The position numbers and the translations under genes were made by a program. Shown piece by piece: positions 8,965 through 18,322 of a stretch of DNA of 64,000 bases. Below the pieces are notes generated by a model that was not told the origin of the DNA, did not search any database, and saw only the letters and a program-made list of their open reading frames with translations. Location: the NCBI GenBank assembly GCA_026989265.1, contig JALSJP010000001.1:186001-250000 (forward strand). Direction: 5' to 3'. Positions within the stretch are counted from its first letter, which is position 1. Every line of letters starts with the position of its first letter. The DNA is from Micavibrio sp. Lineage in GTDB: Bacteria > Pseudomonadota > Alphaproteobacteria > Micavibrionales > Micavibrionaceae.

Positions 8965-9747
8965 ATGCGGATCATGAAAATTGTTTCTTGGAATGTCAAC
9001 TCTATCAAAGCTCGGCTGGAGCATGTTAAGCGATATATATCGGAGCAATCCCCTGATATTATTATGATACAAGAGCTTAAAGGGCTTGAATTTCCAACGC
9101 TGGAATTTGAAACATTAGGATATCAAAGCCATGCTGTAACTCAAAAAGCATATAACGGCGTTGCTATAATTTCAAAACACCCTGTCAATGTTATCAGTGA
9201 CGCCCTTAATAAAGATGATGAACAAGCCAGATATTTAGAAGCTGAGATAGGCGGAATTAGGGTAATCAACATCTATCTTCCTAATGGAAATCCTATGGGT
9301 GATAAATATGATTATAAGCTAACTTGGATGGAAAGGCTTTATACTCGCCTTAAAGAGCTGCGCGATAATGACATAGAATTCATTATTGGCGGGGATTTTA
9401 ATGTTATTCCCGAAGATAAAGACTGCTACAACCCCAAAAACTGGGAAGGTGATGCACTGTTTAAGTTAGAGACTAGAAAAGCATTTAGGGCAATTATAAA
9501 TATAGGTCTAACCGATGCGTTCCGAGTGTTTAATACAAACCCTAATCAATATAGTTTTTGGGATTACCAAGCAGGCGCATGGCAAAAAGATAACGGCATA
9601 AGGATAGACCACTTCTTATTATCGCCCGTCATGAGCGATAAATTGATCGATTGCAAAATAAACAAAACCCCAAGGGGTTGGGATAAACCTTCCGATCACA
9701 CCCCTATTGAAATAACAGTGGAAAGCTTGGTAAATAATAGTGATTAG
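8965..9747 (+). CDS. xth: exodeoxyribonuclease III
   Basis: Mg-dependent AP endonuclease and 3' repair exonuclease of the EEP superfamily, acting in base excision repair. At 260 residues it has normal ExoIII length. Visible motifs are IVSWNVNSIKAR at the N terminus, the metal ligand Glu in IQELKG (normally QE(T/L)K), the catalytic Asp/Asn in GGDFNVIPEDKD, WDYQ, and the terminal SDHTPIEI with the catalytic histidine. The start at 8965 is chosen because GAGGTG lies six bases upstream; the inner ATG at 8974 is too far from that site. It is divergent from rpsD and followed by a lipoprotein gene on the same strand. Confidence 0.93.
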   Translation: MRIMKIVSWNVNSIKARLEHVKRYISEQSPDIIMIQELKGLEFPTLEFETLGYQSHAVTQKAYNGVAIISKHPVNVISDALNKDDEQARYLEAEIGGIRVINIYLPNGNPMGDKYDYKLTWMERLYTRLKELRDNDIEFIIGGDFNVIPEDKDCYNPKNWEGDALFKLETRKAFRAIINIGLTDAFRVFNTNPNQYSFWDYQAGAWQKDNGIRIDHFLLSPVMSDKLIDCKINKTPRGWDKPSDHTPIEITVESLVNNSD

Positions 9748-9801
9748 CAGCAAAACAAGTGTTAGGCTAAGGCTTTATTATATAAAAATGGTTATTCAAA
9801 A

Positions 9802-10737
9802 ATGAAAATAAGTAAATTAGCTGGATTAGTGTCCGTTGTTGCATTAGGTGGCTGCATTGCTACTACGTTCCCTTACATGCGCGCGGAAACAGCGCAGCGC
9901 ATAGCCGCTCCAGCTTGGATGATTAAACGCGATATAGTAGCCGCACCTTACCAGTTAAGAGCATATGAGCGCATTCATGAGCGTGGAGGCGTTGCTAATA
10001 TTTATATAGAGGGCGAAGGCTCTGAATTTACCTCGCCGCTTGAGTGGAAAGACAACCCTACCCCTAAAAACCCCGTCGCTCTCCATCTTGCATCAAAAGA
10101 CCGCGCCGAGAATGTTATATATTTGGCGCGTCCATGCCAATATAATGAAACAATATCAAAAACAGCTTGTGATCAAAGATCATGGAAGGAGGATAGATTT
10201 TCTCCTGAGGTTATAGAATCATTTAACATTGCTCTTGATGATATTATAAATCGTTACGATATAAAGGCTGTAAATCTTATCGGATATTCAGGCGGCGCGG
10301 CTATTGCAACATTATTAGCGGCAAAGCGAAAAGATGTGTTATCTATAAGGACAGTGTCAGGAATATTAGATCACAAAATGCAGCGCTCTATATTAGAGAT
10401 GGAAGAGCTTGAAAACTCTCTAAATCCTGTTGATGTCGCTCCCCAACTTAAAAGAACCCCGCAATATCACTTTATTGGCGGGCAAGATAGATTCGTACCG
10501 CCAGCAGTGCTGCATAGCTACTTGCAAGCTATGCCTCAGTCAAATTGCGTGCAAACTATGCTAGTGCAAGAGGCAAGATATGAAGAGGGTTGGGTGAATA
10601 AGTGGTCAGAGCTTTTGGCACTTCCCGTTACATGCTATGGCAAGGTAAATATATCCCATGATTTTGGTGAGATAACACCTCCTGCGCCGCCGAAAGAGCC
10701 AGTATTTATAGTGCGTGAGAAACCCGCAAAACCATAA
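9802..10737 (+). CDS. lipoprotein with alpha/beta-hydrolase fold
   Basis: The N terminus is a lipoprotein signal, with lipobox LGGC and Cys18 as the acylation site, so the mature protein is membrane-anchored outside the cytoplasm. The body resembles an alpha/beta hydrolase: the nucleophile elbow GYSGG puts Ser163 after a hydrophobic strand, Asp in GGQDRFVPP (a typical acid position) follows, and His in SHDFGE near residue 291 can complete the triad. Two cysteines (PCQYNE and TACDQ) could form a disulfide. The C terminus is proline-rich. The substrate cannot be inferred. It ends two bases from the stop of the convergent gene. Confidence 0.75.
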   Translation: MKISKLAGLVSVVALGGCIATTFPYMRAETAQRIAAPAWMIKRDIVAAPYQLRAYERIHERGGVANIYIEGEGSEFTSPLEWKDNPTPKNPVALHLASKDRAENVIYLARPCQYNETISKTACDQRSWKEDRFSPEVIESFNIALDDIINRYDIKAVNLIGYSGGAAIATLLAAKRKDVLSIRTVSGILDHKMQRSILEMEELENSLNPVDVAPQLKRTPQYHFIGGQDRFVPPAVLHSYLQAMPQSNCVQTMLVQEARYEEGWVNKWSELLALPVTCYGKVNISHDFGEITPPAPPKEPVFIVREKPAKP

Positions 10738-10739
10738 TT

Positions 10740-11498
10740 TCAATTACGGATAAGCTTTGGAACTAAAGGAACAAGCGTCATGGCTAGGCTATGCTTTGGC
10801 GTAGCGCCCGAAGAATCAACGCGCAATAACATGTTTTTATCCAATAGCTGAAATCCTGAAATTATAACATCACTCTCTTTACCTCTAAAGTCATTTTTAG
10901 TAACAGCAACAATGACATTGTCAGACTTTTTAAGATTAAAATGCTGCGCCCATTGCTGTGCATCATCGCGAGTACCAGCGCCGCCGCCCTCGCCATAAAT
11001 AATAATTTTAAGCTCTATTATATTATCATTAGGAAGCACTATAGAGCCGCTAGTGTTCTTTTTCAAAACCTCGGCAAATGGCTTTGCATATTCATCAATA
11101 TCACTTGATGATGCCGCGTAATAAGCTCCAAATTTCCTTGCGCCCGATTGAGCTTGTGAAACGGGAGAGGATATATCAATATATTCCACAATAATAACCT
11201 TACCCTTTAAGCTAGATAAAAGAAACTCTCTGCCCTCTTGGTCAATCATTGCAAAATCAGGATAGACATTATTCATTTTAGGGGGCCATATTTCTGGTAG
11301 ATTTTTATTAAGTTGCCCACCTTTAGCCATAATAGCGCGCATCTCCTTTGACTCCTCCAAAATCTTGGCAATTTCTTCGGGTGATTTCTTATTTGTTTCA
11401 ATATGAACAACAGAAAGAATCATTAATAACCCTAATATAGTAAAAAGGGTTTTTGTTGCATATGACAGGTATTTTTGTATTTGCTCACTACGGCTCAT
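10740..11498 (-). CDS. membrane-anchored thioredoxin-fold protein lacking the CxxC pair
   Basis: 252 residues with one N-terminal membrane segment (about 15-31, LFTILGLLMILSVVHI) and a periplasmic domain. The segment DFAMIDQEGREFLLSSLKGK followed by VIIVEYIDISSPVSQAQ matches the redoxin/AhpC-TSA family. The usual CPxC active site reads SPVS, so both redox cysteines are replaced by serine, and no other cysteine is present in the protein. It therefore cannot be a thiol oxidoreductase and may have a structural or binding role. It lies downstream of a Cys/His-rich membrane protein and recJ on the same strand, possibly in one transcript. Confidence 0.6.
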   Translation of the reverse strand: MSRSEQIQKYLSYATKTLFTILGLLMILSVVHIETNKKSPEEIAKILEESKEMRAIMAKGGQLNKNLPEIWPPKMNNVYPDFAMIDQEGREFLLSSLKGKVIIVEYIDISSPVSQAQSGARKFGAYYAASSSDIDEYAKPFAEVLKKNTSGSIVLPNDNIIELKIIIYGEGGGAGTRDDAQQWAQHFNLKKSDNVIVAVTKNDFRGKESDVIISGFQLLDKNMLLRVDSSGATPKHSLAMTLVPLVPKLIRN

Positions 11499-11544
11499 TG
11501 GTATTCCTTTATTTTACAACACATAGAGAATATAACAGAAAATC

Positions 11545-11928
11545 TTAATGAATGGATAAATAAATCACAATATTTACAACAAAAAGCAATGTAGCAATTT
11601 GTAATACACGCGCAGTATTTTTCTTCTTCGGCTCGCACGGTTCATGAACGCAGCCAGTGTCGTGACAATCCATAGCTTTACTAACAAAGTGCAGCGCCCA
11701 GCCAATTACTAAAACACTCCCTGACATCGCAATAAGCGGCAACTCCCAGCCATGCATAAAATGATGAAACCCTTCCATCCATACAGGCATCGCGCCAATA
11801 AGACCCATGCTAACCAGCACCGTTAAAAAACTAAACATTGAGGGAATAATGCAGCAAAATACATGGCTAATCTCTGAGAGAATAACCGTCCAAGAAGAAA
11901 TACTCGAAGCTCGATTTATTTGTTTCAT
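11545..11928 (-). CDS. small membrane protein with Cys/His-rich loop
   Basis: 127 residues with about three predicted membrane segments (SHVFCCIIPSMFSFLTVLVS, LPLIAMSGSVLVIGWAL and the C-terminal LQIATLLFVVNIVIYLSI). Notable features are a vicinal cysteine pair in the first segment and a loop between segments two and three with several metal-capable residues (CHDTGCVHEPCEP). The pattern recalls MerC/MerT-type metal transport proteins, but I cannot assign the family. It lies 45 bases after recJ and 46 bases before the thioredoxin-fold gene, all on the minus strand. Confidence 0.55.
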   Translation of the reverse strand: MKQINRASSISSWTVILSEISHVFCCIIPSMFSFLTVLVSMGLIGAMPVWMEGFHHFMHGWELPLIAMSGSVLVIGWALHFVSKAMDCHDTGCVHEPCEPKKKNTARVLQIATLLFVVNIVIYLSIH

Positions 11929-11973
11929 TATATGCTCATTGCTAAAGTAATACTGACTTTATAGATCATAAAT

Positions 11974-13758
11974 TTAAATTATACAAGCATCACTTATATG
12001 CATTTCCGCAGATTTCCGCCCCTGCCATTCATTAATTGTAAGCCTTCCCACTATATTAAGAGCAGATGTACCAGCATTTAAAAGCGCATCCCCAAGCGGC
12101 GTATCAACCGCCCTAAAAGCCATAGCCTTAATGCGAGAGCCACCCTCCCAATCGCTAATCATCACGCTAATATGAGAGCTGCCGCGAATATCAGCCCTAT
12201 GAATACGTATATTTTCCAGCAAAAATACAGGCTCAGGGAATTCCTGCCCGAAAGGCCCAACTTGATTTTGCAGCATCTCAACCAAATCAACGCTAACGCC
12301 GCCGCAAGTTAAAACTCCGTCAATCACAGTTTCAACATTTGTATCGGTATTTTCCATCTGTCTAGCTATATGGGGTTTCAAAAACTCGCGCAGATCATCA
12401 AGCTTATCAGGCATAACGGTAAACCCGCCCGCCATAGCATGCCCGCCGCCTTTTTCAATTATGCCCGCCGCGCGCGCATCAATAAAGCTTTGCGCGATAT
12501 GAATGCCCGCAATAGACCTGCCAGAGCCGCGCCCCTCTTTAACTCCACTAAGCCCGCTAGCATAAGTCACAACGCAAGTCGGGCGGTTATATTTTTCTTT
12601 AATCCTGCCCGCCACAAGCCCACTAAGCCCCGAATGCCAATCCTCATGATCGAGCAATATAAGCGGATCATCCGCCATGCCGCGCTCTTCCACCATGGCT
12701 ATGGCTTGCTCTTCCATTACTTGCTGAATGACTTTGCGCTTTTCATTACAATCATTTAGCGTCCATGAAATATTTTTGCATGTCTCGATATCATCACTAG
12801 TGAGGAGCTTTGCTCCTAAATCTGCCTCATGGATACGGCTGCCTGCATTTATTCTAGGCCCCAGCACAAAGCCACAATCATATGTGGATATAGGCGGATT
12901 TATCCCCGCCACGCTCATAAGCTCGCGAATGCCGAGGTTAAGCTGCTCATAAGGCACGCTAAATCCTGCGCGCACAAATAAGCGATTAACCCCGATAAGG
13001 GGAACCATATCGCAAATAGTGCCTAGGGCTACGATATCAAGCAAAGACTTTAAATCTGGTTGTTTAACGTTACCATTATAAAATCCGCGATCACGTAGCC
13101 GCGCATTAATAGAAACTGATGCCATAAATGCAACGCCGACGGCTGCTAGCATATCAAGGTTAGAGTTATCATCCTTACGCTTTGGATTTATAACATGCCA
13201 ACATTCGGGCAATGTTTCTTCTGCTTCATGATGGTCTAAAATGATGATTTTAAGCCCTAGTGCAGTTCCTGCTTTTACAATATCAAACGCCGTTGTCCCG
13301 CAATCAAGCATAAATAATATATCCGCGCCTTGATTTTTAAGTGTTTCAAGTGCGCCTATATTAGGACCATAGCCTTCTGACAGGCGATCAGGAATATAAA
13401 TTGCCGCCTCTATGCCAAGGGCTTTTAGGAAGCGGTATATAACCGCCGAAGAAGTCGCACCATCAACATCAAAATCCCCGAAAATAGCGAATTTTTGACC
13501 GCCTTCGATTGCTATTGCGATATCTTCTGCCATATCCCCCATGCCTTTTAGCAAAAACGGGTCAGGAAAATCATTTTTTAATGTAGGATTTAAAAAGCTC
13601 TCAATATTTTCCAGCTCAATCCCGCGCTGGCACAACAACCTTGCGACTATTTCAGGCACTTCGAACCTACGCATTATAAGCTCAACCTCATCAATAGAAG
13701 TTTCAGGAATAACAATGCGCGCCTTATTTAAGGAATTATCAGTAATTATTTTAGCCAT
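11974..13758 (-). CDS. recJ: single-stranded-DNA-specific exonuclease RecJ
   Basis: 5'-3' ssDNA exonuclease of the DHH superfamily, used in recombination and mismatch or base excision repair. The 594-residue protein carries the DHH phosphoesterase motifs FGDFDVDGATSS (about 94-105) and ILDHHEAEE, then the DHHA1 motif GKGGGHAMAGGF (as EKGGGHAMAGGF), then a C-terminal OB-like domain beginning near FGQEFPEPVF. Its length is typical. It is preceded by a ribbon-helix-helix gene (52 bases) and followed by two membrane-protein genes on the same strand. Confidence 0.95.
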   Translation of the reverse strand: MAKIITDNSLNKARIVIPETSIDEVELIMRRFEVPEIVARLLCQRGIELENIESFLNPTLKNDFPDPFLLKGMGDMAEDIAIAIEGGQKFAIFGDFDVDGATSSAVIYRFLKALGIEAAIYIPDRLSEGYGPNIGALETLKNQGADILFMLDCGTTAFDIVKAGTALGLKIIILDHHEAEETLPECWHVINPKRKDDNSNLDMLAAVGVAFMASVSINARLRDRGFYNGNVKQPDLKSLLDIVALGTICDMVPLIGVNRLFVRAGFSVPYEQLNLGIRELMSVAGINPPISTYDCGFVLGPRINAGSRIHEADLGAKLLTSDDIETCKNISWTLNDCNEKRKVIQQVMEEQAIAMVEERGMADDPLILLDHEDWHSGLSGLVAGRIKEKYNRPTCVVTYASGLSGVKEGRGSGRSIAGIHIAQSFIDARAAGIIEKGGGHAMAGGFTVMPDKLDDLREFLKPHIARQMENTDTNVETVIDGVLTCGGVSVDLVEMLQNQVGPFGQEFPEPVFLLENIRIHRADIRGSSHISVMISDWEGGSRIKAMAFRAVDTPLGDALLNAGTSALNIVGRLTINEWQGRKSAEMHISDACII

Positions 13759-13810
13759 AAAAGCAGGCTATGCGATTCTCATAAAAATAGAAAATAGAAA
13801 ATATTTAAAA

Positions 13811-14215
13811 TCATATAGCTTTGCTTGTAAAACTATCCTGCTGCTTGTTGCTAAATGCCTTGAAAAACCCGTTACAATCATTAGATATTCCAGCCCGCCT
13901 TTTCATTTCTGCAAAATTACCATGTCCAGCCTCATTATGTCCCTGCTCTGTCGTTGCAGCGCGATAATACAGCATAAGAAAGACACGTATGGCGGCGGTC
14001 AAAGACGTTGACATGCTCTTCCTAACATAAACAAGGGCGCATATATCATGAACTGAACATGACTCCCTATCTGATATATCATTAAGGGCAACCCACATAT
14101 CAGGCTCTAGCCTTATTGAAGTTCTGCGCCCCAATATTGTAATATTTCGACTTACTAATGAACTTGTCACACGATCACTGGTTGTATATTTAATGCTATT
14201 ATTACTATTCATCAT
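13811..14215 (-). CDS. ribbon-helix-helix domain protein
   Basis: About 134 residues. A central segment (TSIRLEPDMWVALNDISDRE ... SVHDICALVYVRK ... TSLTAAIRVFLMLYY) matches the alphaproteobacterial ribbon-helix-helix family RHH_4: a strand for base contacts followed by two helices. Such proteins bind DNA as dimers; the target is unknown. I place the start at 14215 because GGAG lies 11 bases upstream; an in-frame ATG at 14236 precedes that site. The C-terminal third is polar and unrecognised. It is located directly upstream of recJ. Confidence 0.65.
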   Translation of the reverse strand: MMNSNNSIKYTTSDRVTSSLVSRNITILGRRTSIRLEPDMWVALNDISDRESCSVHDICALVYVRKSMSTSLTAAIRVFLMLYYRAATTEQGHNEAGHGNFAEMKRRAGISNDCNGFFKAFSNKQQDSFTSKAI

Positions 14216-14316
14216 ATTTTTATATTCTCCACACACAATAAAAAATAAATTAACTATTTAACTTTGAGTAGAGTATATCATAAAAAACAACCTTACAACC
14301 TTAGGGTTAATATTTT

Positions 14317-14577
14317 TTAAAGTTTTACTGAAATAGATATGGAATGCACAGCTTCAAATTCATTTGCTAATATTTTAACTACCATTGTATGACATTTGGC
14401 GCGGCTAAGCCCTTTAAATTCATCTGATGATATTGCAACCAAAAAGTGACTCTCGCCAGAACCATCATCCCCAGCATGACCTTTATGCTTGATACTGTCA
14501 TTTTCAACTTTTAGGTGTGTTGGTGATAATTCGGCTATCAGCTTATTTTCTATGGTTTCTTGCATTGATATCATCAT
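14317..14577 (-). CDS. BolA family protein
   Basis: 86-residue BolA-like protein. The family pattern is clear: an N-terminal helix (ETIENKLIAELSPTHLKVEN), a GESHFLVAISSDEFKGLSR core with the conserved histidine, and a C-terminal VHSISISV strand. BolA proteins work with monothiol glutaredoxins in Fe-S trafficking or iron regulation, which fits the suf and fur genes in the window, although no glutaredoxin gene is adjacent. The start is preceded by AAGGGGTG. It is divergent from the J-domain gene. Confidence 0.88.
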   Translation of the reverse strand: MMISMQETIENKLIAELSPTHLKVENDSIKHKGHAGDDGSGESHFLVAISSDEFKGLSRAKCHTMVVKILANEFEAVHSISISVKL

Positions 14578-14605
14578 TTCACCCCTTGTCTATAAATTAT
14601 ATGTT

Positions 14606-14634
14606 TTGCTGATATTGATATTATATTATATAAT
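14606..14634 (+). promoter_or_regulatory. promoter predicted to give a leaderless J-domain mRNA
   Basis: TTGCTG (606-611) and a perfect TATAAT (629-634) are spaced 17 bases apart. The start codon of the J-domain gene is at 14641, seven bases after the -10 box, exactly where transcription should begin. No ribosome site lies in between (AAGACC). The mRNA is therefore predicted to be leaderless. Confidence 0.55.
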
Positions 14635-14640
14635 AAGACC

Positions 14641-15243
14641 ATGCCTAGTATAATTTTAAAACATAAATCACCTGAGTTTGCCGATTCTGACGAGCATGTA
14701 ATATCGCATCGTTGTGAGATGCCCAATTGCGGCAATGAAGGCGATTATAAAGCACCAAAGCACCGCGCTTTGAATGAGTATTATCGTTTTTGCACTGACC
14801 ATGTAAAAGAGTATAACAAAGCATGGGATTTCTTTTCTGGCATGTCTGCAAGCGATGTGCAAAGCCATATGAATTCCAGCCGCTATGGCGACCGCCCGAC
14901 ATGGAAATATAGCGCAGATAAAGATATGGAGGAGGAATTATACAAAACAGCGCAAGATACTTATAATTTTGGTGGTAATAATAGTAATGAAAATAACAAA
15001 AAACACAAATTCCAAGGCGATACTAGCACTCCTGAATATGAAGCCATGGCAATTATGGGCTTAGCTCCACCTGTTACCCTTGATGAAATTAAGAAACGCT
15101 ATAAAACTTTGGCAAAGAAATATCACCCTGACTTAAACAAAGAAGACCCAAATGCGGAAGAGCTTCTCAAAACGATTAATATGTCCTATACAATATTAAA
15201 GCTAGCGTTCAAAGGCTATCAAGATATAACCGACCAACAATAA
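14641..15243 (+). CDS. protein with C-terminal J domain (DnaJ-like)
   Basis: 200 residues; the J domain is at the C terminus (about 135-195) rather than the N terminus of classical DnaJ. It begins AIMGLAPPVTLDEIKKRYKT, has the diagnostic tripeptide in AKKYHPDLNKEDPNAEE, and ends in an MSYTILK helix. The HPD motif indicates stimulation of an Hsp70 (DnaK) ATPase. The N-terminal half contains CEMPNCGNEGDYKAPKHR and CTDHVKEYN, a possible metal-binding cysteine/histidine cluster. The Gly/Phe and zinc-finger regions of DnaJ are absent. This architecture is common in alphaproteobacteria next to bolA and cobS, as here; cobS follows after 17 bases. Confidence 0.85.
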   Translation: MPSIILKHKSPEFADSDEHVISHRCEMPNCGNEGDYKAPKHRALNEYYRFCTDHVKEYNKAWDFFSGMSASDVQSHMNSSRYGDRPTWKYSADKDMEEELYKTAQDTYNFGGNNSNENNKKHKFQGDTSTPEYEAMAIMGLAPPVTLDEIKKRYKTLAKKYHPDLNKEDPNAEELLKTINMSYTILKLAFKGYQDITDQQ

Positions 15244-15260
15244 CTAAATAAGCGATAACT

Positions 15261-16316
15261 ATGGAAACTCTCGATCAAGACAAAGAAAATGAGCGCGGCG
15301 GCATGTCGTTTAGCATTACTCAAATCAAGGCTAAGGAAGGTAAATATACCTCTATCCCTGATACAAAATGCAATGTCCGCGAGACATTTAGTATTGATTG
15401 CGATTGGCAAGTGCCAGCTTTCAGCGAAAGTACGGCTAATGTCCCTGACATTGACCCTACTTATAAATTCGACCATGACACAACTTTGGCAATACTCGCA
15501 GGGTTTACCCATAACCGCCGCGTTATGGTGCAAGGATATCACGGCACAGGAAAATCCACCCATATTGAGCAAATAGCCGCCCGCCTTAACTGGGCTTGCG
15601 TGCGAATCAATCTTGATAGCCATGTAAGCCGAATTGATTTAATAGGCAAAGACACCATAACCTTGCAAGAAGGCAAGCAAATCACCAAATGGAAAGAAGG
15701 TTTGCTTCCTTGGTCTATACAAAATCCAGTTGCGCTTGTATTTGATGAATATGACGCGGGAAGACCCGATGTTATGTTTGTAATCCAGCGCATTTTAGAG
15801 GCAGAGGGCAAGCTTACATTGCTTGACCAAAACATGATTATCCGCCCTCACCCTGCTTTTCGCCTGTTTGCGACAAGCAATACTATCGGGCTTGGTGATA
15901 CAACGGGGCTTTATCACGGGACGCAGCAAATAAATCAGGGGCAAATGGATAGGTGGAACGTGGTTACTACGCTGAACTACCTCCCACATGATCGGGAAGC
16001 TAGAATAGTGCTGGCTAAATTGCCAGAGCTTGATAATACCGAGGGCAAAGACACTATAAGCAAAATGGTAACTCTCGCCGATATGACACGGGTTGGCTTT
16101 GTTAACGGTGATCTATCTACATTAATGTCACCGCGAACCGTTATTGGCTGGGCTGAGAATATGCTTATATTTAATGATAGGGAGCTAGCCTTCCGCCTTG
16201 CATTTTTGAACAAATGCGACGAGGCAGAGCGACCAATTGTTGCGGAATATTATCAACGCTGTTTTAATATAGACCTCCCCGAAGAGGCAATCACAAATAT
16301 CGTAGTCCCGCAGTGA
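15261..16316 (+). CDS. cobS: cobaltochelatase subunit CobS (AAA+ ATPase)
   Basis: ATPase component of the aerobic CobNST cobaltochelatase, or a CobS-like MoxR-family ATPase. Of 351 residues, Walker A is [10 protein letters not shown] (about 93-102), Walker B is [14 protein letters not shown], and the sensor region [12 protein letters not shown] follows. An N-terminal segment (about 45-60) is typical of CobS. The ATPase drives metal insertion with the VWA partner CobT, encoded 2 kb downstream. No cobN is in the window, so the complex may be completed elsewhere or may serve another role. The start has no strong ribosome site; other methionines at residues 15-16 could serve. Its stop overlaps the next gene by three bases. 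Confidence 0.9.
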   Translation: METLDQDKENERGGMSFSITQIKAKEGKYTSIPDTKCNVRETFSIDCDWQVPAFSESTANVPDIDPTYKFDHDTTLAILAGFTHNRRVMVQGYHGTGKSTHIEQIAARLNWACVRINLDSHVSRIDLIGKDTITLQEGKQITKWKEGLLPWSIQNPVALVFDEYDAGRPDVMFVIQRILEAEGKLTLLDQNMIIRPHPAFRLFATSNTIGLGDTTGLYHGTQQINQGQMDRWNVVTTLNYLPHDREARIVLAKLPELDNTEGKDTISKMVTLADMTRVGFVNGDLSTLMSPRTVIGWAENMLIFNDRELAFRLAFLNKCDEAERPIVAEYYQRCFNIDLPEEAITNIVVPQ

Positions 16317-17797
16317 TAAAGAATATATATCCATTTATGCTGATTGTTATATGTCTTGCGCCATGGGCTGTAATTCAGTTATTCACTCGCATACCAAGTG
16401 ATGCCGCGTTTCTATATTTAGGCATGGAAATGCTTATGCAGGGCAAAGCCATGTCCGAATATTTCTATGACAATAACCCACCAATGAGCTTTTTAATATA
16501 CGCGCCAGCCGCGCTAATCCATGCTTTAGGCGTTAGTAAACATTTCGCAATTCAAATATATGTAATGTCATTTACTGCTATATCGGTATTTTTTACTTAT
16601 TATTATTTAAGCAAATATAAAGCATTAGACCTCGCCTCGCGATTTATAATAGTAACCAGCTATTTAGGCGCGGTAACATTACTTTCATATGCCGAATACG
16701 GGCAGAAAGACCACTTCATAGCCATAGCCCTTGTGCCGTTCATTCTTATGCAGCTAAGCATTACCAATAAGCATAATACCCCGCAATATATGACATGGCT
16801 TAGCATATTACTATATGTGCCATTTATATTAGTAAAACCGCATTTCGGTATATTGCCCGTCGCATTAATCCTGCAACGCTTATATATAAGTAAAAAAATC
16901 CAAATAAATGCGGATTTTATGGGGTTAGCTATAGGCGTAATATCCTATTTATCATTTATTTATATATATATGCCCGATTATATAAGTGAAATACTGCCCG
17001 CTAGCCTGCTTTATTATTTAAGCAATTACACTGTTGAATCATTTACCAAAACAACAATTGCAGTTTCTTTGTTAGGGGGGGCTTTAATTGTAATATCTAA
17101 ATTCAAGGATGGGGGATCAGATGCAAAATATCTCTGCTTCACTTTTGCATGGCTAGCGACATTATCAATTATTGCATTTTGGGTACAAGGAAAAGGCTTT
17201 ACTGTTCACTTAATGCCAATAATAACACTTATGAGTATAGCAGCGGGGCAGTTACTTTACCCCTATATTAAAAAGCCCCTCATATCTATTTTGGTTATAT
17301 TAGCCCTATTTTATATTACATTCTCATTCACTAAACATATGCCAACAAAATCAGAATATGAGGAAATGTCATTGGCTAAATTGCTAAAAGAAAAAGCAGG
17401 CGATAAGCCATTTTTCATGGAGAGCTACTCAACCAATATCATATGGACACAAAGCCTATACTCGCCCAATCAGGTGGCTTCAAGATTTCCTTCTCTATGG
17501 ATGTTATTTGGTTTGAATAAATTAACTAAGCAAGAGCAGAAATATACATGGGAGAAATACGGGGGCTTAATTGCCAAAGATATAGAGCGCGGTAAACCTG
17601 AAATGATAGCACTTATGAAGTTTGATGATCCCGACAAAGGCTTTACAGCATTCTTCAAAAACCATAAGGATTTCCAAAAACAATGGAAAAACTATAAATA
17701 TGATAGCGAGTACACGCTATCAAAAGATGAATATTTAGACTCTTTTCTAAGAGATAATGATAAAGAAATTGTCTATGACATATATATAAGGCAGTGA
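16313..17797 (+). CDS. polytopic membrane protein, GT-C glycosyltransferase-like
   Basis: 494 residues with roughly ten hydrophobic segments and a C-terminal soluble portion of about 130 residues. The first loop ([18 protein letters not shown] followed by [18 protein letters not shown]) has the acidic residue and the downstream NxPP pattern of GT-C enzymes such as ArnT or PMT-like transferases, which use polyprenyl-linked sugars. I infer an envelope glycosyltransferase but cannot name the acceptor. It begins with GTG inside the stop of cobS (GTGA overlap), so translation is coupled to cobS, an odd partner. An antiparallel gene then separates it from cobT. Confidence 0.6.
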   Translation: MIKNIYPFMLIVICLAPWAVIQLFTRIPSDAAFLYLGMEMLMQGKAMSEYFYDNNPPMSFLIYAPAALIHALGVSKHFAIQIYVMSFTAISVFFTYYYLSKYKALDLASRFIIVTSYLGAVTLLSYAEYGQKDHFIAIALVPFILMQLSITNKHNTPQYMTWLSILLYVPFILVKPHFGILPVALILQRLYISKKIQINADFMGLAIGVISYLSFIYIYMPDYISEILPASLLYYLSNYTVESFTKTTIAVSLLGGALIVISKFKDGGSDAKYLCFTFAWLATLSIIAFWVQGKGFTVHLMPIITLMSIAAGQLLYPYIKKPLISILVILALFYITFSFTKHMPTKSEYEEMSLAKLLKEKAGDKPFFMESYSTNIIWTQSLYSPNQVASRFPSLWMLFGLNKLTKQEQKYTWEKYGGLIAKDIERGKPEMIALMKFDDPDKGFTAFFKNHKDFQKQWKNYKYDSEYTLSKDEYLDSFLRDNDKEIVYDIYIRQ

Positions 17798-17804
17798 ATT
17801 ATAA

Positions 17805-18269
17805 TTAGAGATTATCAAGCTCCCAACATTTTTCCTCAATAATCATAACATTCATATCATCACAATCTGGCTCTGATGGGGTATTTGGATTATTGGTGCT
17901 ATTTGCAGATGGTAGTTCTATGCCTTCCAAATCTTTAGAGGCTCTATCAAAAATCTGTGTCGCAGCATTTCCAGTAAATTCTAAAGTATTTTTCCCTGCA
18001 TCGTAAATTATGTCACCAACGCCTTCAGCTGTTATGCCTTCATCAGCATCATAAATACCAAAAGTTGCCCCTTCCAAAAATTGCTTACCGTCATGTTTAT
18101 AAGATTCTGTTGCTAAGCGATCATTGGCATCTTCTGGATTATCTTCCAACACCTCTTTAGCGCCATTAAAAATCATAACAGCGGGAAGCCCAACCACTAC
18201 AAGCAAACCAGCCGCACCCGATATAACATTTCTAAACCAACTCACATCATCACCCTCATTATTATGCAT
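17805..18269 (-). CDS. small membrane-anchored protein, unrecognised
   Basis: 154 residues. One hydrophobic segment near the N terminus (about 13-32, VISGAAGLLVVVGLPAVMIF) is followed by an acidic, soluble region rich in Asp, Glu and Asn. Two cysteines near the C terminus (PDCDDMN and EEKCWE) could pair. There is no family I recognise. It is the only minus-strand gene in the stretch from the J-domain gene to dusA and sits between cobS/GT-C and cobT, converging on the former and divergent from the latter. Confidence 0.5.
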   Translation of the reverse strand: MHNNEGDDVSWFRNVISGAAGLLVVVGLPAVMIFNGAKEVLEDNPEDANDRLATESYKHDGKQFLEGATFGIYDADEGITAEGVGDIIYDAGKNTLEFTGNAATQIFDRASKDLEGIELPSANSTNNPNTPSEPDCDDMNVMIIEEKCWELDNL

Positions 18270-18322
18270 AACTTATAGCATTATTATTACAACTTCGTCA
18301 AATTTTGATATAAAGTAAGCAA

